A model generated the notes under the pieces. It saw nothing but the letters and a program-made list of their open reading frames with translations, searched no databases and was not told the DNA's origin. From Microbacterium sp. W4I4 (GTDB lineage Bacteria > Actinomycetota > Actinomycetes > Actinomycetales > Microbacteriaceae): 64,000 nt of DNA. Location: the NCBI RefSeq assembly GCF_030816235.1, contig NZ_JAUSXT010000001.1, forward strand, positions 868,001-932,000, read 5' to 3'. This document shows positions 18,604 to 29,066 of the stretch, in pieces. The stretch's first letter is position 1, and each line of letters starts with the position of its first letter. The position numbers and the translations under genes were made by a program.

Positions 18604-20244
18604 TTACGCGCGACGACCCTTGACGATCTTCTCCTGGTTGACGTCATCCGCGTCCGCGGCAGCGTGCTCCTCGTGGCCCGGAGCGCCGATGGCGCTGCCC
18701 TTGCCGCCCTGGAACTCCAGAATGAAGGCGTCGGTCTGCTTGTCCAGCTCGGCGACCGTGTCGTCGTCGAGGACGTTGGTGTCGCGCAGCTTGTCGAGGA
18801 TGCCCGTGTTCCGGCGCAGGTAGTCGAGCAGATCGCGCTCGAAGCGCAGCACGTCCGAGATCTCGAGCGTGTCGAGCTTGCCGTTGGTGCCGGCCCAGAT
18901 CGAGACGACCTGCTCCTCCACCGGGTACGGCGAGTACTGCGGCTGCTTGAGCAGCTCGGTCAGGCGAGCACCGCGAGCCAGCTGACGACGCGAGGCCGCG
19001 TCGAGGTCGGATGCGAACATCGCGAACGCCTCGAGCGAACGGTACTGCGCGAGCTCCAGCTTGAGCGTTCCGGAGACCTTCTTGATCGACTTGACCTGAG
19101 CGTCACCACCGACTCGCGACACCGAGATGCCCACGTCGACAGCGGGACGCTGGTTGGCGTTGAACAGGTCGGACTGCAGGAAGATCTGGCCGTCGGTGAT
19201 CGAGATCACGTTGGTCGGGATGTACGCCGAGACATCGTTCGCCTTGGTCTCGATGATCGGCAGACCCGTCATCGATCCGGCGCCGAGCTCGTCGGACAGC
19301 TTCGCGCAGCGCTCCAGCAGACGGGAGTGCAGGTAGAAGACGTCACCCGGGTAAGCCTCGCGGCCCGGCGGGCGGCGCAGCAGAAGGGAGACGGCACGGT
19401 AGGCCTCGGCCTGCTTGGACAGGTCGTCGAAGACGATCAGCACGTGCTTGCCGCCGTACATCCAGTGCTGGCCGATGGCCGAACCGGTGTAGGGGGCGAG
19501 GTACTTGAAACCAGCGGGGTCGGATGCGGGAGCCGCCACGATCGTGGTGTACTCCAGTGCTCCGGCCTCTTCGAGCGCGCCCTTCACCGAAGCGATGGTC
19601 GAGCCCTTCTGACCGATGGCGACGTAGATGCAGCGAACCTGCTTGTCGACGTCGCCGGACTCCCAGTTGGCCTTCTGGTTGATGATCGTGTCGATCGCCA
19701 GTGCGGTCTTGCCGGTCTGGCGGTCGCCGATGATCAGCTGACGCTGGCCGCGGCCGACGGGGATCATGGCGTCGATGGCCTTGATGCCGGTCTGCATCGG
19801 CTCGTGCACCGACTTGCGCTGCATGACGCCGGGCGCCTGCAGTTCGAGGGCACGCACACCCTCGGTGGCGATCGAGCCGAGGCCGTCGATCGGGTTGCCG
19901 AGCGGGTCGACGACCCGGCCCAGGTAGCCGTCGCCGACGGGAACGGAGAGGACCTCACCGGTGCGGGTGACTTCCTGACCCGCCTCGATGCCGGTGAAGT
20001 CGCCGAGGACGACCACGCCGATCTGGTGCTCGTCGAGGTTCAGGGCCAGGCCCTTCGTGCCGTCCGCGAACGTGACGAGCTCGTTGGCCATGACGCCGGG
20101 CAGTCCCTCGACGTGCGCGATGCCATCGGCTGCGTCGGTGACGGTGCCGACCTCGGTCGCCGCGGCCCCGGTGGGCTCGTAGGCGGCGGCGAAGTCCTTC
20201 AGCGCGTCACGGATGACGTCGGGGCTGATCGATAGTTCTGCCAT
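18604..20244 (-). CDS. atpA: ATP synthase F1 alpha subunit
   Basis: A 546-residue non-catalytic nucleotide-binding subunit. The P-loop [13 protein letters not shown] and the segment [20 protein letters not shown] with the conserved SRVGG arginine are visible. The C-terminus carries an acidic/His-containing extension ([20 protein letters not shown]) compared with the E. coli protein of 513 residues. The ATG at 20244 is preceded by AAGGGAAGAC. It is the fifth gene of the operon. Confidence 0.97.
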   Translation of the reverse strand: MAELSISPDVIRDALKDFAAAYEPTGAAATEVGTVTDAADGIAHVEGLPGVMANELVTFADGTKGLALNLDEHQIGVVVLGDFTGIEAGQEVTRTGEVLSVPVGDGYLGRVVDPLGNPIDGLGSIATEGVRALELQAPGVMQRKSVHEPMQTGIKAIDAMIPVGRGQRQLIIGDRQTGKTALAIDTIINQKANWESGDVDKQVRCIYVAIGQKGSTIASVKGALEEAGALEYTTIVAAPASDPAGFKYLAPYTGSAIGQHWMYGGKHVLIVFDDLSKQAEAYRAVSLLLRRPPGREAYPGDVFYLHSRLLERCAKLSDELGAGSMTGLPIIETKANDVSAYIPTNVISITDGQIFLQSDLFNANQRPAVDVGISVSRVGGDAQVKSIKKVSGTLKLELAQYRSLEAFAMFASDLDAASRRQLARGARLTELLKQPQYSPYPVEEQVVSIWAGTNGKLDTLEISDVLRFERDLLDYLRRNTGILDKLRDTNVLDDDTVAELDKQTDAFILEFQGGKGSAIGAPGHEEHAAADADDVNQEKIVKGRRA

Positions 20245-20295
20245 TGTCTTCCCTTTGTGTGTCTGGGTGAGCGCGGTTCCCCGCGCCAGTCGTTG

Positions 20296-21084
20296 TCAGC
20301 TCGCGAGCTTCAGGCGAAGGTCGGCGAGTCGGGCGGAGATGCTGCCGTCGATGACGTCATCGGCGATCTGCACGCGCAGTCCCCCGATGACGGTGGGGTC
20401 GATCACCTGATTGACGGAGATCTCGCCCCCATAGCGGCTGGCCAGAGCATCACGGAGACGGGTCTCTTGAGCTGCGGGCAGCGGAGCGGCGGTGTGCACG
20501 GTCGCGACCGTGCGGCCGGACTGCGCGGAGACGATGTCGATCGCGCGGGCGATGATCTGGCGGACCCGGCGCTCGCGCGGCTGGCGCACGAGCGACGAGG
20601 CGATCAGAACCGTGGCCGGAGCCGCGTTCGCACCGAGCACCTTCTCGACCAGCGCACCCTTGGCACGGTCGTCGCCGAGGCGACGACCGAGGGCGAGCTC
20701 GAGCTCCGGATTCGCGGCGATGACGCGTGAGAATCCGAACAGCTCTCCTGACACGTCGTCCTTCGGCGAGGCGATGGCGGTCGTGCGGATCGCGAGCTCT
20801 TCGACACCGTCGACGAGATCGGACGCGTTCGACCAGCGCTGCGCCGTGACCGTGGTCAGCAGCGAGCGCACCGGCGCAGATGCTCCGGCGAACACGCCCG
20901 CGACCAGCGCGGAGCGGGCCTCGGCCGGCGCGGCAGGATCAGCGAGCGCGCCGCTCAGCTGGGCCGACTCGGCGATCGCGCGAGCGGCTGCGAACAGCTC
21001 GGCCGCGCTGTCGAGGTTCAGGCCCGACGCTGCGGCAAGCGCGTCCGTCGATGCCGCGAGTGCCTGAGTGGTCGCGCTGCCCAT
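20296..21084 (-). CDS. atpH: ATP synthase delta subunit (long form)
   Basis: A 262-residue peripheral-stalk subunit joining the b subunit to the top of F1. It is longer than the E. coli delta (about 177 residues), with an Ala-rich N-terminal extension of about 80 residues (ALAASTDALAAASGLNLDSAAELF), as in related actinobacteria. The C-terminal OSCP signature SVNQVIDPTVIGGLRVQIADDVIDGSISARL is intact. The start codon overlaps the atpF stop (TAATG), so the two are translationally coupled. Confidence 0.94.
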   Translation of the reverse strand: MGSATTQALAASTDALAAASGLNLDSAAELFAAARAIAESAQLSGALADPAAPAEARSALVAGVFAGASAPVRSLLTTVTAQRWSNASDLVDGVEELAIRTTAIASPKDDVSGELFGFSRVIAANPELELALGRRLGDDRAKGALVEKVLGANAAPATVLIASSLVRQPRERRVRQIIARAIDIVSAQSGRTVATVHTAAPLPAAQETRLRDALASRYGGEISVNQVIDPTVIGGLRVQIADDVIDGSISARLADLRLKLAS

Positions 21085-21626
21085 TACCTGGCTGCCTTCT
21101 CGATGTCGGCGAGGAAGCGGTCCACCACGGCCGTCGCACGGGCGTCATCGGTGAGGGTCTCCCCCACGACACCGCCGGCGAGGTCGATCGCGAGCGTGCC
21201 GACCTCACTGCGCAGCGACACGAAGGCGGACTGACGCTCGGCTTCGATCTGCGTGTGCGCGGCCGCACTGATGCGGTTGGCCTCGCTGGTCGCGGTCTCC
21301 TTGGCCTCGGCGACGATCTTCTTGCCGTCCTCACGGGCGGCCTCACGGATCTCACCGGCCTCGGTGCGTGCCTCGGCGAGCTGGCGGGTGTACTCCTCCA
21401 GCACCTCCTCGGCCTGCTTCTGCGCCTCATCGGCCTTGGCGATGTTTCCCTCGATGGCGGCCGAGCGCTCGTCGAGCATCGTGGTCAGACGCGGAAGGGC
21501 GACCTTCCAGACCACGATGAGAATGATGACGAACCACAAGGCCGACCAGACGATGTCGTACCACGCGGGAATCAGCGGGTTGGGCGCTTCCTCCGCGGCG
21601 AGGTTCGTGACAAGAGCGTTCAGCAT
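21084..21626 (-). CDS. atpF: ATP synthase F0 b subunit
   Basis: A 180-residue peripheral-stalk subunit. One N-terminal transmembrane helix (YDIVWSALWFVIILIVVWKVALPRL) is followed by a long charged helix (DERSAAIEGNIAKADEAQKQAEEVLEEY onward) that forms the stator stalk. It lies 27 bp from atpE and overlaps atpH by one base. Confidence 0.96.
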   Translation of the reverse strand: MLNALVTNLAAEEAPNPLIPAWYDIVWSALWFVIILIVVWKVALPRLTTMLDERSAAIEGNIAKADEAQKQAEEVLEEYTRQLAEARTEAGEIREAAREDGKKIVAEAKETATSEANRISAAAHTQIEAERQSAFVSLRSEVGTLAIDLAGGVVGETLTDDARATAVVDRFLADIEKAAR

Positions 21627-21653
21627 CCTGTCTCCTTCACAAGTCGCTGCGGA

Positions 21654-22744
<1,091 letters not shown>

Positions 22745-22860
22745 CAGCGCGGGCTCCAGCTTCGGGTCACCGGTCTGAACCGGGGCGACGAGGGACGGTG
22801 TGCATCACAGCGCAAGCGCTCGCAAAACGAGCGGCGGGCACGTACAAAACACTACCAGAC

Positions 22861-23364
22861 TCATTTCTCCTCCGACGCCGCGGGCCCGCCTCCGTCGGCG
22901 CTTCCGTCGTCCTCCGGGTTGACGGTGGGCAGGGAGATGTCGCTGACATTCGGCAACCGCATCCGGGTGAGCACGATCACGTCGATGAGAAGCGACATCG
23001 CCACTCCTGCGACGATCGACAGGAAGAACACCAGCGGCGAGATCCACGGCTGGCCGGCGAGCACGATCATCACCACAAGAAAGATGCCGAGCTTGAGCAG
23101 CCACCCGCCCAGGACGATCGCGAAGAACAGCTGCACGTAGAGCGGATCACCGAACCAGCGATTCGCGAACAGGATGCTCCCCGCGGTGATCCCGAGGAAC
23201 ACCACAGCGAGCAATACGCCGAGCAGTCCGCTCCAGAGCCCGTGCGTCCCGTCGACGGCGAAGCCGACCCCGGCGGCGACGAGCGCCAGCACGGCGGCGG
23301 AGACCACCGACCAGATCAGCGTGCGCCGCAGGATCGGGTTGCTGGACACAGGGCTTTTGTTCAT
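22861..23364 (-). CDS. AtpI-like membrane protein of the ATP synthase operon
   Basis: A 167-residue protein with four predicted transmembrane helices (LIWSVVSAAVLALVAAGVGFAV, GLLGVLLAVVFLGITAG, YVQLFFAIVLGGWLLKLGIFLVVMIVLAG, LVFFLSIVAGVAMSLLIDVIVL) and an acidic C-terminal tail. By position between wecA and atpB it is the counterpart of atpI, whose product is thought to help c-ring assembly or metal uptake; sequence similarity to E. coli AtpI is too weak to claim by eye. The ATG overlaps the wecA stop (ATGA). Confidence 0.75.
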   Translation of the reverse strand: MNKSPVSSNPILRRTLIWSVVSAAVLALVAAGVGFAVDGTHGLWSGLLGVLLAVVFLGITAGSILFANRWFGDPLYVQLFFAIVLGGWLLKLGIFLVVMIVLAGQPWISPLVFFLSIVAGVAMSLLIDVIVLTRMRLPNVSDISLPTVNPEDDGSADGGGPAASEEK

Positions 23365-24557
23365 TGTGACTCCATGGAGCTGACGGTCGAGGGGCGCCCT
23401 GCATCGGCAACGGTCGGTGCGGCAGGGGAAGTCGGACGACGATGCGAGGGCATCAGGGTGACGACGAGGCACGCGGCGCTGCCGACGACGCCGAACAGGA
23501 CGCCGACGACGTATCCGCCCGGCCAGTCCTGCCTGGTCGCGATGTACATCAGCAGCACGGCCAGGGAGATGACGGCCGTCCAGGCGTAGAAGATGAGCAC
23601 CGCATCGCGGTCGCGGTGGCCGAGATCCAGCATCCGGTGGTGCAGATGCTTGCGGTCGGGCGCGAAGGGCGACTTGCCCGCCCGCATGCGCCGGAACACG
23701 GCCAGGCCGAAGTCGAGGAGCGGCAGCATCACGATGACCAGGGGCAGCACGATGGGGATGAACGCGCCCAGCAGCTGCGAGCGGCCGAAGCGCTCGGGGT
23801 CGAACGCGTTCACGTCGCCCTGTGTGGTCACGGCGATGGCGGAGGTCGCCATCAACAGGCCCAGGACCAGTGCGCCGGAGTCGCCCATGAACAGCTTCGC
23901 GGGGCTCCAGTTGAAGGGCAGGAACCCGACGCACACCCCGATCAGCACGGCGGCGAGGAAGGTGGCCAGGTTGAAGTAGCTCGTCGCGCCGGAGTCGCGG
24001 GTGAGGATGTACGAGTAGACGAAGAAGATGCCGTTGGCGATCAGGCAGACCCCGGCGACGAGGCCGTCGAGACCGTCGATGAAGTTCACCGCGTTCATCA
24101 CGACGACGATCGCGAGCATCGTGATCGAGATGCTCACCCACGGCGAGACGAGGATCATGTCGCCCACGGGAAGCGAGAGCACCTGCAGTCCGCCGCCGGC
24201 GGTGATGATGCCGGCCGCGAGGAACTGCGCGGCGAGCTTGATCATCCAATCCAGATCCCACAGATCATCGATGACGCCGACGATCGCGATCAGCAGAGCC
24301 GCCGCGAGGATCGACCACAGCGTGTGCGGAGGCGACCACATGCGCTCGAAGAAGGGGTTCGCCGCCGAGATGAGGATCGCCACGGCGATCCCGATGAACA
24401 TCGCCACTCCCCCGAGCCTCGGCGTGGGGGTCTTGTGCACGTCCCGTTCACGGATGCCGGGGTAGAGCTTGAATTTCAGGCTCAGCCGCCAGACCGCCCA
24501 CGTCAGCGCGAACGTGATCGCCGCCGTGAGGATGATCGTGAACAGGTACTGCTTCAC
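23361..24557 (-). CDS. Undecaprenyl-phosphate GlcNAc-1-phosphate transferase-like protein (WecA/TagO/MraY superfamily)
   Basis: A 398-residue polytopic membrane enzyme with about 11 helices. The Mg/substrate motifs of the superfamily are visible: IVGVIDDLWDLDWMIKLAAQ, VNFIDGLDGLVAG, AKLFMGDSGAL and the HLHHRMLDLGH loop that marks WecA rather than MraY. It transfers a HexNAc-1-phosphate from UDP to the lipid carrier, starting a cell-wall glycopolymer. It overlaps tsaC upstream and the atpI-like gene downstream by 4 bp each (ATGA), so it belongs to the prmC-to-atp transcription unit, as in other actinobacteria. Confidence 0.93.
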   Translation of the reverse strand: MKQYLFTIILTAAITFALTWAVWRLSLKFKLYPGIRERDVHKTPTPRLGGVAMFIGIAVAILISAANPFFERMWSPPHTLWSILAAALLIAIVGVIDDLWDLDWMIKLAAQFLAAGIITAGGGLQVLSLPVGDMILVSPWVSISITMLAIVVVMNAVNFIDGLDGLVAGVCLIANGIFFVYSYILTRDSGATSYFNLATFLAAVLIGVCVGFLPFNWSPAKLFMGDSGALVLGLLMATSAIAVTTQGDVNAFDPERFGRSQLLGAFIPIVLPLVIVMLPLLDFGLAVFRRMRAGKSPFAPDRKHLHHRMLDLGHRDRDAVLIFYAWTAVISLAVLLMYIATRQDWPGGYVVGVLFGVVGSAACLVVTLMPSHRRPTSPAAPTVADAGRPSTVSSMESQ

Positions 24558-25327
24558 TCTTCGTCGACCGTGCTTCCACCGTCGGCCGCGTTCTGAGGCT
24601 CGGCCGCGTTCTGAGGCTCGGCCGCGTTCTGAGGCTCGGCCGCACCGGGCTGCTCGACGGGCTCCAGCAGGTCGCCGAGCACCTCTTCGAGCTGCTCGCG
24701 CGTGATCGCGCCCTCGCGGAGGATGCGCACGAGCGCGACCTCGTCGGCGCCCGTACCGACGAGCGAGGTCGCATCCACGATGGTCGAGGGCACACCGCTC
24801 TCGCTGTACCCCTCCTCGAGGTAGACGGCGACGCTCTCACCGAGCATGGCCTCGGCGTCCGAGGCGATGACAGCGGCATCCCGGCCGGTCAGGTTCGCGC
24901 TGGAGACGGCGAGCGGTCCGGTCTCCGCCAGCAGCTCCAGGGCGACCCGGCGGTCCGGCATCCGAACGGCCACAGTGCCCTGGGTCTCACCGAGATCCCA
25001 GGTCAGCGACGGCTGCGCCGGCAGAACGATGGTCAACCCGCCGGGCCAGAATGCATCGACGAGCCTCTGCACGGGCTCGGGGATCTCCTCCACGAGCGCG
25101 GCCATCATCTCCGGGCCGGCCACCAGCACGGGAGGCGGCATGTCGCGCCCGCGCCCCTTCGCGGTGAGCAGCCGCTGCACGGCCGCCGGCGAGAAAGCAT
25201 CCGCGGCGATCCCGTAGACGGTGTCGGTGGGCATCACGATGAGCTCGCCGCGGGCGATGGCCTGGCGGGCGTGGCGCATGCCGGCGAGGATCTGAGTCTC
25301 ATCGCGGCAATCGAAGACAGTTGACAT
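24554..25327 (-). CDS. L-threonylcarbamoyladenylate synthase (Sua5/YrdC)
   Basis: A 257-residue cytoplasmic enzyme. It makes threonylcarbamoyl-AMP from threonine, bicarbonate and ATP for the t6A modification of tRNAs that read ANN codons. The YrdC domain covers residues 1-210 (ELIVMPTDTVYGIAADAF, TIVLPAQPSL, VAVRMPDRRVALELL, SSANLTGRDAA, STIVDATS). The C-terminus carries an unusual tail with three copies of AEPQNA. A -10 box TAGAAT (25342-25337) lies 9 bases before the ATG. The ATG-TGA overlap with wecA shows coupling. Confidence 0.95.
   Translation of the reverse strand: MSTVFDCRDETQILAGMRHARQAIARGELIVMPTDTVYGIAADAFSPAAVQRLLTAKGRGRDMPPPVLVAGPEMMAALVEEIPEPVQRLVDAFWPGGLTIVLPAQPSLTWDLGETQGTVAVRMPDRRVALELLAETGPLAVSSANLTGRDAAVIASDAEAMLGESVAVYLEEGYSESGVPSTIVDATSLVGTGADEVALVRILREGAITREQLEEVLGDLLEPVEQPGAAEPQNAAEPQNAAEPQNAADGGSTVDEE
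24583..24643. repeat. 18-bp tandem repeat inside the tsaC-type gene
   Basis: Three identical units CGGCCGCGTTCTGAGGCT at 24583-24600, 24601-24618 and 24619-24636, then a partial unit CGGCCGC. The unit is six codons long, so copy-number changes keep the frame (AEPQNA repeats in the C-terminal tail). It is likely variable between strains. Confidence 0.95.
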
Positions 25328-25375
25328 GGCCCGCCCATTCTACGGTGACGGGCTGTCGATCCGCCGTGGCGTCGC

Positions 25376-26233
25376 TCAGCGCGTCAGCGCCGTCGTCGCG
25401 CGGTCACGACGGGTGAGGTCCTCGTGCGTGGCCGTGGAGCGCCATCCGTCGGCTTCCAGCAGCGCGCGGATCTGCGCGCCCTGCAGCTCGCCGTGCTCGA
25501 GCACGAGCAGCCCGCCCGGATGCAGCAGCTCCTGAGCACGACGGCTGATCACCCGTACGACATCCAGTCCGTCCGGGCCGCCGTACAGCGCCTGGGCAGG
25601 GTCGTGCAGGCGCACCTCGACGTCGCGCGGGATGGCGTCGTCGGGCACGTACGGCGGGTTGGAGATCACCACCGCCGCGGTCCCCCGCAGCTCGTCGAAC
25701 GCGCTCGCCAGATCGCCGTGCACCAGGGTGAGATTGCCGGCTCCGGCGGTGTTGCGCGCCGCCCATGTGTGGGCCTCGGGCGAGCGCTCGACCGCGAACA
25801 CTCTGGCGTGCGGCACCTCCGTCGCCATGGCGAGGGCGATCGCGCCGCTGCCCGTGCCCAGGTCGATGGCGACAGGCGCCGGCGTCGCACTCTCCATCAG
25901 CGCATCGATGGCGATCTGCACGACCATCTCCGTCTCGGGGCGCGGGATGAAGACGCCGGGTCCCACCTCGAGCTCCAGATGACGGAAGGCTGCCCTTCCG
26001 GTCAGATGCTGCAGCGGCTCCCTGGCCGCGCGCCGTGCGACGAGGCCGTCCAGCTGAGCGGACTCCGCCTCTCCCAGTGCCCCGCCGCGGATGACGGCCG
26101 CCTGCAGCTCGCCGCGTCCGAGTCCCAGAACATGGCCGATCAGCAGCTCGGCATCCACACCGGGATCGGGCACGCCCGCATCGGTCAGCTGCTGTGCGAT
26201 GGCGCGCAGACGCGCGGAGAGGGACTCGGGCAT
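25376..26233 (-). CDS. prmC: Peptide chain release factor N5-glutamine methyltransferase
   Basis: About 285 residues from the ATG at 26233. It methylates the Gln of the GGQ motif in release factors. The SAM-binding motif [14 protein letters not shown] and the catalytic NPPYVPDD are intact, with the helical N-terminal domain before them ([17 protein letters not shown]). The start at 26233 is chosen over a GTG at 26266 because a TACGCT -10 box ends exactly 6 bases before it. prmC usually follows prfA directly; here cysK, cysE and a broken DUF559 gene lie between them. Confidence 0.95.
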   Translation of the reverse strand: MPESLSARLRAIAQQLTDAGVPDPGVDAELLIGHVLGLGRGELQAAVIRGGALGEAESAQLDGLVARRAAREPLQHLTGRAAFRHLELEVGPGVFIPRPETEMVVQIAIDALMESATPAPVAIDLGTGSGAIALAMATEVPHARVFAVERSPEAHTWAARNTAGAGNLTLVHGDLASAFDELRGTAAVVISNPPYVPDDAIPRDVEVRLHDPAQALYGGPDGLDVVRVISRRAQELLHPGGLLVLEHGELQGAQIRALLEADGWRSTATHEDLTRRDRATTALTR

Positions 26234-26239
26234 GGCTCC

Positions 26240-26245
26240 AGCGTA
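26240..26245 (-). promoter_or_regulatory. -10 element of a leaderless promoter (prmC)
   Basis: TACGCT on the minus strand, 6 bases before the ATG at 26233. It would be the promoter of the prmC-tsaC-wecA-atpI unit. Confidence 0.55.
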
Positions 26246-26334
26246 TGCGCCTGCCCGGCCGGACACATTCAGCGGATGCCTGTGCCCCGCACCGTAGGCT
26301 GATCACGCTGATCCCTTCGACGAAAGGTCCGCCC

Positions 26335-27282
26335 ATGGCCGGCATCCACTCCGATATCACCACCGCGTTCGGCAACACGCCGCTGGTGCGCCTGAACCAC
26401 GTGACCGAGGGCCTGAACGCCACCGTGCTGGCGAAGCTCGAGTTCTACAACCCGGCCTCCAGCGTCAAGGACCGTATCGGGATCGCTATGGTCGACGCCG
26501 CAGAGGCCTCCGGCCAGCTCAAGCCCGGCGGCACGATCCTCGAGGCGACCAGCGGCAACACCGGGATCGCACTGGCGATGGTGGGAGCCGCCCGCGGTTA
26601 CAAGGTGATCCTGACCATGCCCGCCTCGATGTCCAAGGAACGTCGTGTGCTGCTGCGTGCCTTCGGCGCGGAGATCGTGCTCACCGACCCGACCAAGGGC
26701 ATGACGGGTTCGATCGAGGCGCTCAAGGAGATCCTGGCGGAGAACCCGGATGCCGTGTGGGCGCGTCAGTTCGAGAACGCCGCCAACCCCCGCATCCACC
26801 GCGAGACCACCGGTCCGGAGATCCTGCGCGACACCGACGGGAACGTCGACATCTTCATCGCCGGTGTCGGCACGGGCGGCACCGTGACGGGCGTCGGCCA
26901 GGCGCTGAAGGCGGTCAAGCCGGACGTCCAGGTGATCGCCGTCGAGCCGACGGACTCCCCCGTGCTCAGCGAGGGCCACCCCGGCCCCCACCGCATCCAG
27001 GGCATCGGCCCGAACTTCGTCCCTGACGTGCTGGACCGCGACGTGCTCGACGAGGTGTTCCCCGTGGAGTTCGACGACTCGCTGCGCACCGCGCGCGATC
27101 TGGCCGCCAAGGAGGGACTGCTGGTCGGCATGTCGGCCGGAGCGGCTGTCTGGGCTGCGCTGAAGGTCGCCGAGCGACCGGAGAACGCCGGCAAGACCAT
27201 CGTCGTCGTCATCCCCGACACCGGTGAGCGCTACATCTCCACCGCACTGTTCGAGGATCTGCGCGACAAGCCGAAGGACTGA
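26335..27282 (+). CDS. cysK: Cysteine synthase (O-acetylserine sulfhydrylase A)
   Basis: A 315-residue PLP enzyme that makes cysteine from O-acetylserine and sulfide. The PLP lysine is Lys45 in [14 protein letters not shown]. The substrate loop TSGNTGIAL and the phosphate-binding loop [12 protein letters not shown] are intact. The chosen ATG (26335) is preceded by CGAAAGGT; the reading frame extends further upstream without family similarity. cysE follows 11 bp later in the same direction, giving a two-gene cysteine operon. Confidence 0.97.
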   Translation: MAGIHSDITTAFGNTPLVRLNHVTEGLNATVLAKLEFYNPASSVKDRIGIAMVDAAEASGQLKPGGTILEATSGNTGIALAMVGAARGYKVILTMPASMSKERRVLLRAFGAEIVLTDPTKGMTGSIEALKEILAENPDAVWARQFENAANPRIHRETTGPEILRDTDGNVDIFIAGVGTGGTVTGVGQALKAVKPDVQVIAVEPTDSPVLSEGHPGPHRIQGIGPNFVPDVLDRDVLDEVFPVEFDDSLRTARDLAAKEGLLVGMSAGAAVWAALKVAERPENAGKTIVVVIPDTGERYISTALFEDLRDKPKD

Positions 27283-27293
27283 CGGCTCCGGAT

Positions 27294-27863
27294 ATGGGCG
27301 TCGTCTCCCGGGTCCGCGAGGACATCGCGGCCGCGCGCCGTCGTGACCCCGCGGCGCGCAACGGCTTCGAAGTCGTCGTGCTCTATTCAGGTCTGCACGC
27401 GATCTGGGCGCACCGGGTGTGGCATGCGCTGTGGCGGCGCGATCTGCGATTCCCGGCGCGTGCCGGATCGCAGCTCACGCGCTGGCTGACGGGCATCGAG
27501 ATCCACCCCGGAGCACAGATCGGCCGACGCTTCTTCATCGATCACGGCATGGGTGTCGTGATCGGCGAGACGGCGGAGATCGGCGATGACGTGATGCTCT
27601 ACCACGGGGTGACGCTCGGTGGTCGCACGAGGGACTCCGGCAAGCGGCATCCGACTCTCGAGGACGGCGTCGCCGTCGGCGCCGGCGCGAAGATCCTCGG
27701 ACCGATCCGGGTCGGTGCACGCTCGGTGGTCGGTGCGAACGCCGTGGTCACCCGGGACTCGCCGCCGGACAGCGTCCTGGTCGGGATGCCCGCCAAGGCC
27801 CGCCCCCGCGACGCCGATGAGAGCGTGCGCGCACTGCTCTCCGCCCCCGACTACTCGATCTGA
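27294..27863 (+). CDS. cysE: Serine O-acetyltransferase (short form)
   Basis: A 189-residue enzyme that acetylates serine to give the substrate of CysK. The left-handed beta-helix with hexapeptide repeats runs through [33 protein letters not shown], including catalytic His residues, to [24 protein letters not shown]. It lacks most of the N-terminal helical domain of the 270-residue E. coli enzyme, as is normal in actinobacteria and Bacillus. It probably forms the cysteine synthase complex with the adjacent cysK product. Confidence 0.96.
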   Translation: MGVVSRVREDIAAARRRDPAARNGFEVVVLYSGLHAIWAHRVWHALWRRDLRFPARAGSQLTRWLTGIEIHPGAQIGRRFFIDHGMGVVIGETAEIGDDVMLYHGVTLGGRTRDSGKRHPTLEDGVAVGAGAKILGPIRVGARSVVGANAVVTRDSPPDSVLVGMPAKARPRDADESVRALLSAPDYSI

Positions 27864-27881
27864 CCCGGCCCGGCTTCAAAG

Positions 27882-27948
27882 CCCGTCTATATGGCGCTAA
27901 CCGCCCCAGATCCCTCTGATTCGGGGCGGCTTGCGCCATATAGCGGGG
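27882..27948. repeat. Palindromic intergenic repeat, copy 2
   Basis: The left arm CCCGTCTATATGGCGC (27882-27897) is identical to copy 1 over 15 bases. The right arm GCGCCATATAGCGGGG (27933-27948) lacks one A of the consensus. The inner arms CCGCCCC and GGGGCGG are kept. It lies between the convergent ends of cysE and the DUF559 pseudogene, 3 bases from the latter's stop. Confidence 0.9.
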
Positions 27949-27951
27949 TAG

Positions 27952-28924
27952 TCACCGGTTCGATGCGGTTGCGCGCGCCGCCCTGACGCGGCGCACCGCC
28001 TCATCGTGGTCGCGATACACGTGCTGGGCTGTCAGGCGGACCACGTTCCAGCCCGCTTCCGCGTAGGCCTGATACTTGTCGATGTCGCGCTGAAGCTGCT
28101 CACGCGTCAGGTGTCCATCGCTCTCGTACTCGATCGCGATCCTGAATTCGGGGTAGGCGAGCTCACTGCATCCGAGGAATCTTCCGAAGCGGTCGTACAC
28201 GTCGAAGTCGAGTACGGGCTCGGGCAGGTTCGCATCCCGCAGGATCAGTCGGATCTGCGTCTCCGGTGGGGACGACGCACCGTCGCGAGCCAGCTCGAGC
28301 GCACGCCGAAGTCGGGGAGCACCGGGCCTTCCCTTTCGCTCCGTGAGTGCCTGGAGCTCGTCCCGAGTAGCCAGTGGAGCCCCAACGCCGGCCGAAACCC
28401 ACCGGGATGTCGAGGGGTGCGCAGGACGAAGTCGGCTGCCGCAACCAGAGCATCTTCCTGCAGCATGTTGCCCAGATCCGCCCAGGTGCTGGCAGGGTCT
28501 GTCACAGGAAGACCATCATGCTCTGTGACGTGGATGAATCCGCGCGTGAACTGGTGGCCCACCACATCTGGACGGCGCGGCGCTCGCTTCGGTCGGTGGA
28601 TGCCGACATGGATCTCCTTCTGCGGCCACGCGTGAGTTGAAAGAGGGATGCTCCACACGACGGCCGCGCTTGGTCCGCAGAAGAAGCCGTTGGGCGCAAG
28701 AACGGGAAGATACGCGCGCAGCAGCGTCAGATGCTCGGAGCGACGCTGCTCCCATTCGCCTTGCGGTTCGATAGTCTCATCCGTCTCGGCGGGCGCAGTG
28801 CGAACGCCACGGTAGGAGTACCGAGGTCCATTCCGCGCAGACGCTTCTCGGAGACGCCGAGTCTGCGCGCATACGCCGTCGAGAAGGCGGTGCCGAGTTG
28901 TGGTGGAAGCGGATGCGATGGCAT
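27952..28924 (-). pseudogene. DUF559-domain protein gene (AbiEi/Vsr-like endonuclease fold), twice frameshifted
   Basis: Three minus-strand segments join into one protein of about 323 residues. From ATG 28924: MPSHPLPPQLGTAFS to RLRGMDLGT; a one-base loss in a GG run at 28815-28816 shifts to YRGVRTAPAETDETIEPQ through WSIPLSTHAWPQKE to FVLRTPRHPGG; a one-base loss in the CCCC run at 28380-28383 shifts to GAPLATRDELQALTERKG through PPETQIRLILRDANLPEP and FRIAIEYESDGHL to the stop at 27952. The last part is the DUF559 domain, with the E-x(n)-E-Y-x-S-D-G-H nuclease-like core. Such proteins are numerous in Microbacterium and are often annotated as toxin-antitoxin or endonuclease-like; their role is unknown. 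Copies of the palindromic repeat abut both sides. Confidence 0.8.
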
Positions 28925-28974
28925 CCCGGCATCCTGTCTGAAACCAGCGTCGCGCCGCTGAAGTTCTCCACAGG

Positions 28975-29041
28975 CCCGTCTATATGGCGCCAACCGCCCC
29001 CAGATCGGTGAAAAGTGGGCGGTTCACGCCATATAGACGGG
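28975..29041. repeat. Palindromic intergenic repeat, copy 3
   Basis: The arms CCCGTCTATATGGCG (28975-28989) and CGCCATATAGACGGG (29027-29041) are perfect complements and match copy 1. The inner arms differ slightly (CCGCCCCC and GTGGGCGG). It lies between the 3' end of prfA and the 5' end of the DUF559 pseudogene, 26 bp past the prfA stop, so it may end the rho-prfA transcript. Confidence 0.9.
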
Positions 29042-29066
29042 CTTGATGGGGGTTGGGTCGGGGGTG

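Noticed and set aside
28163..28990. Several separate small genes in the DUF559 region
   Set aside because: The three frames join into a single DUF559 protein if one base is added at two sites, so they are pieces of one broken gene and not independent genes.
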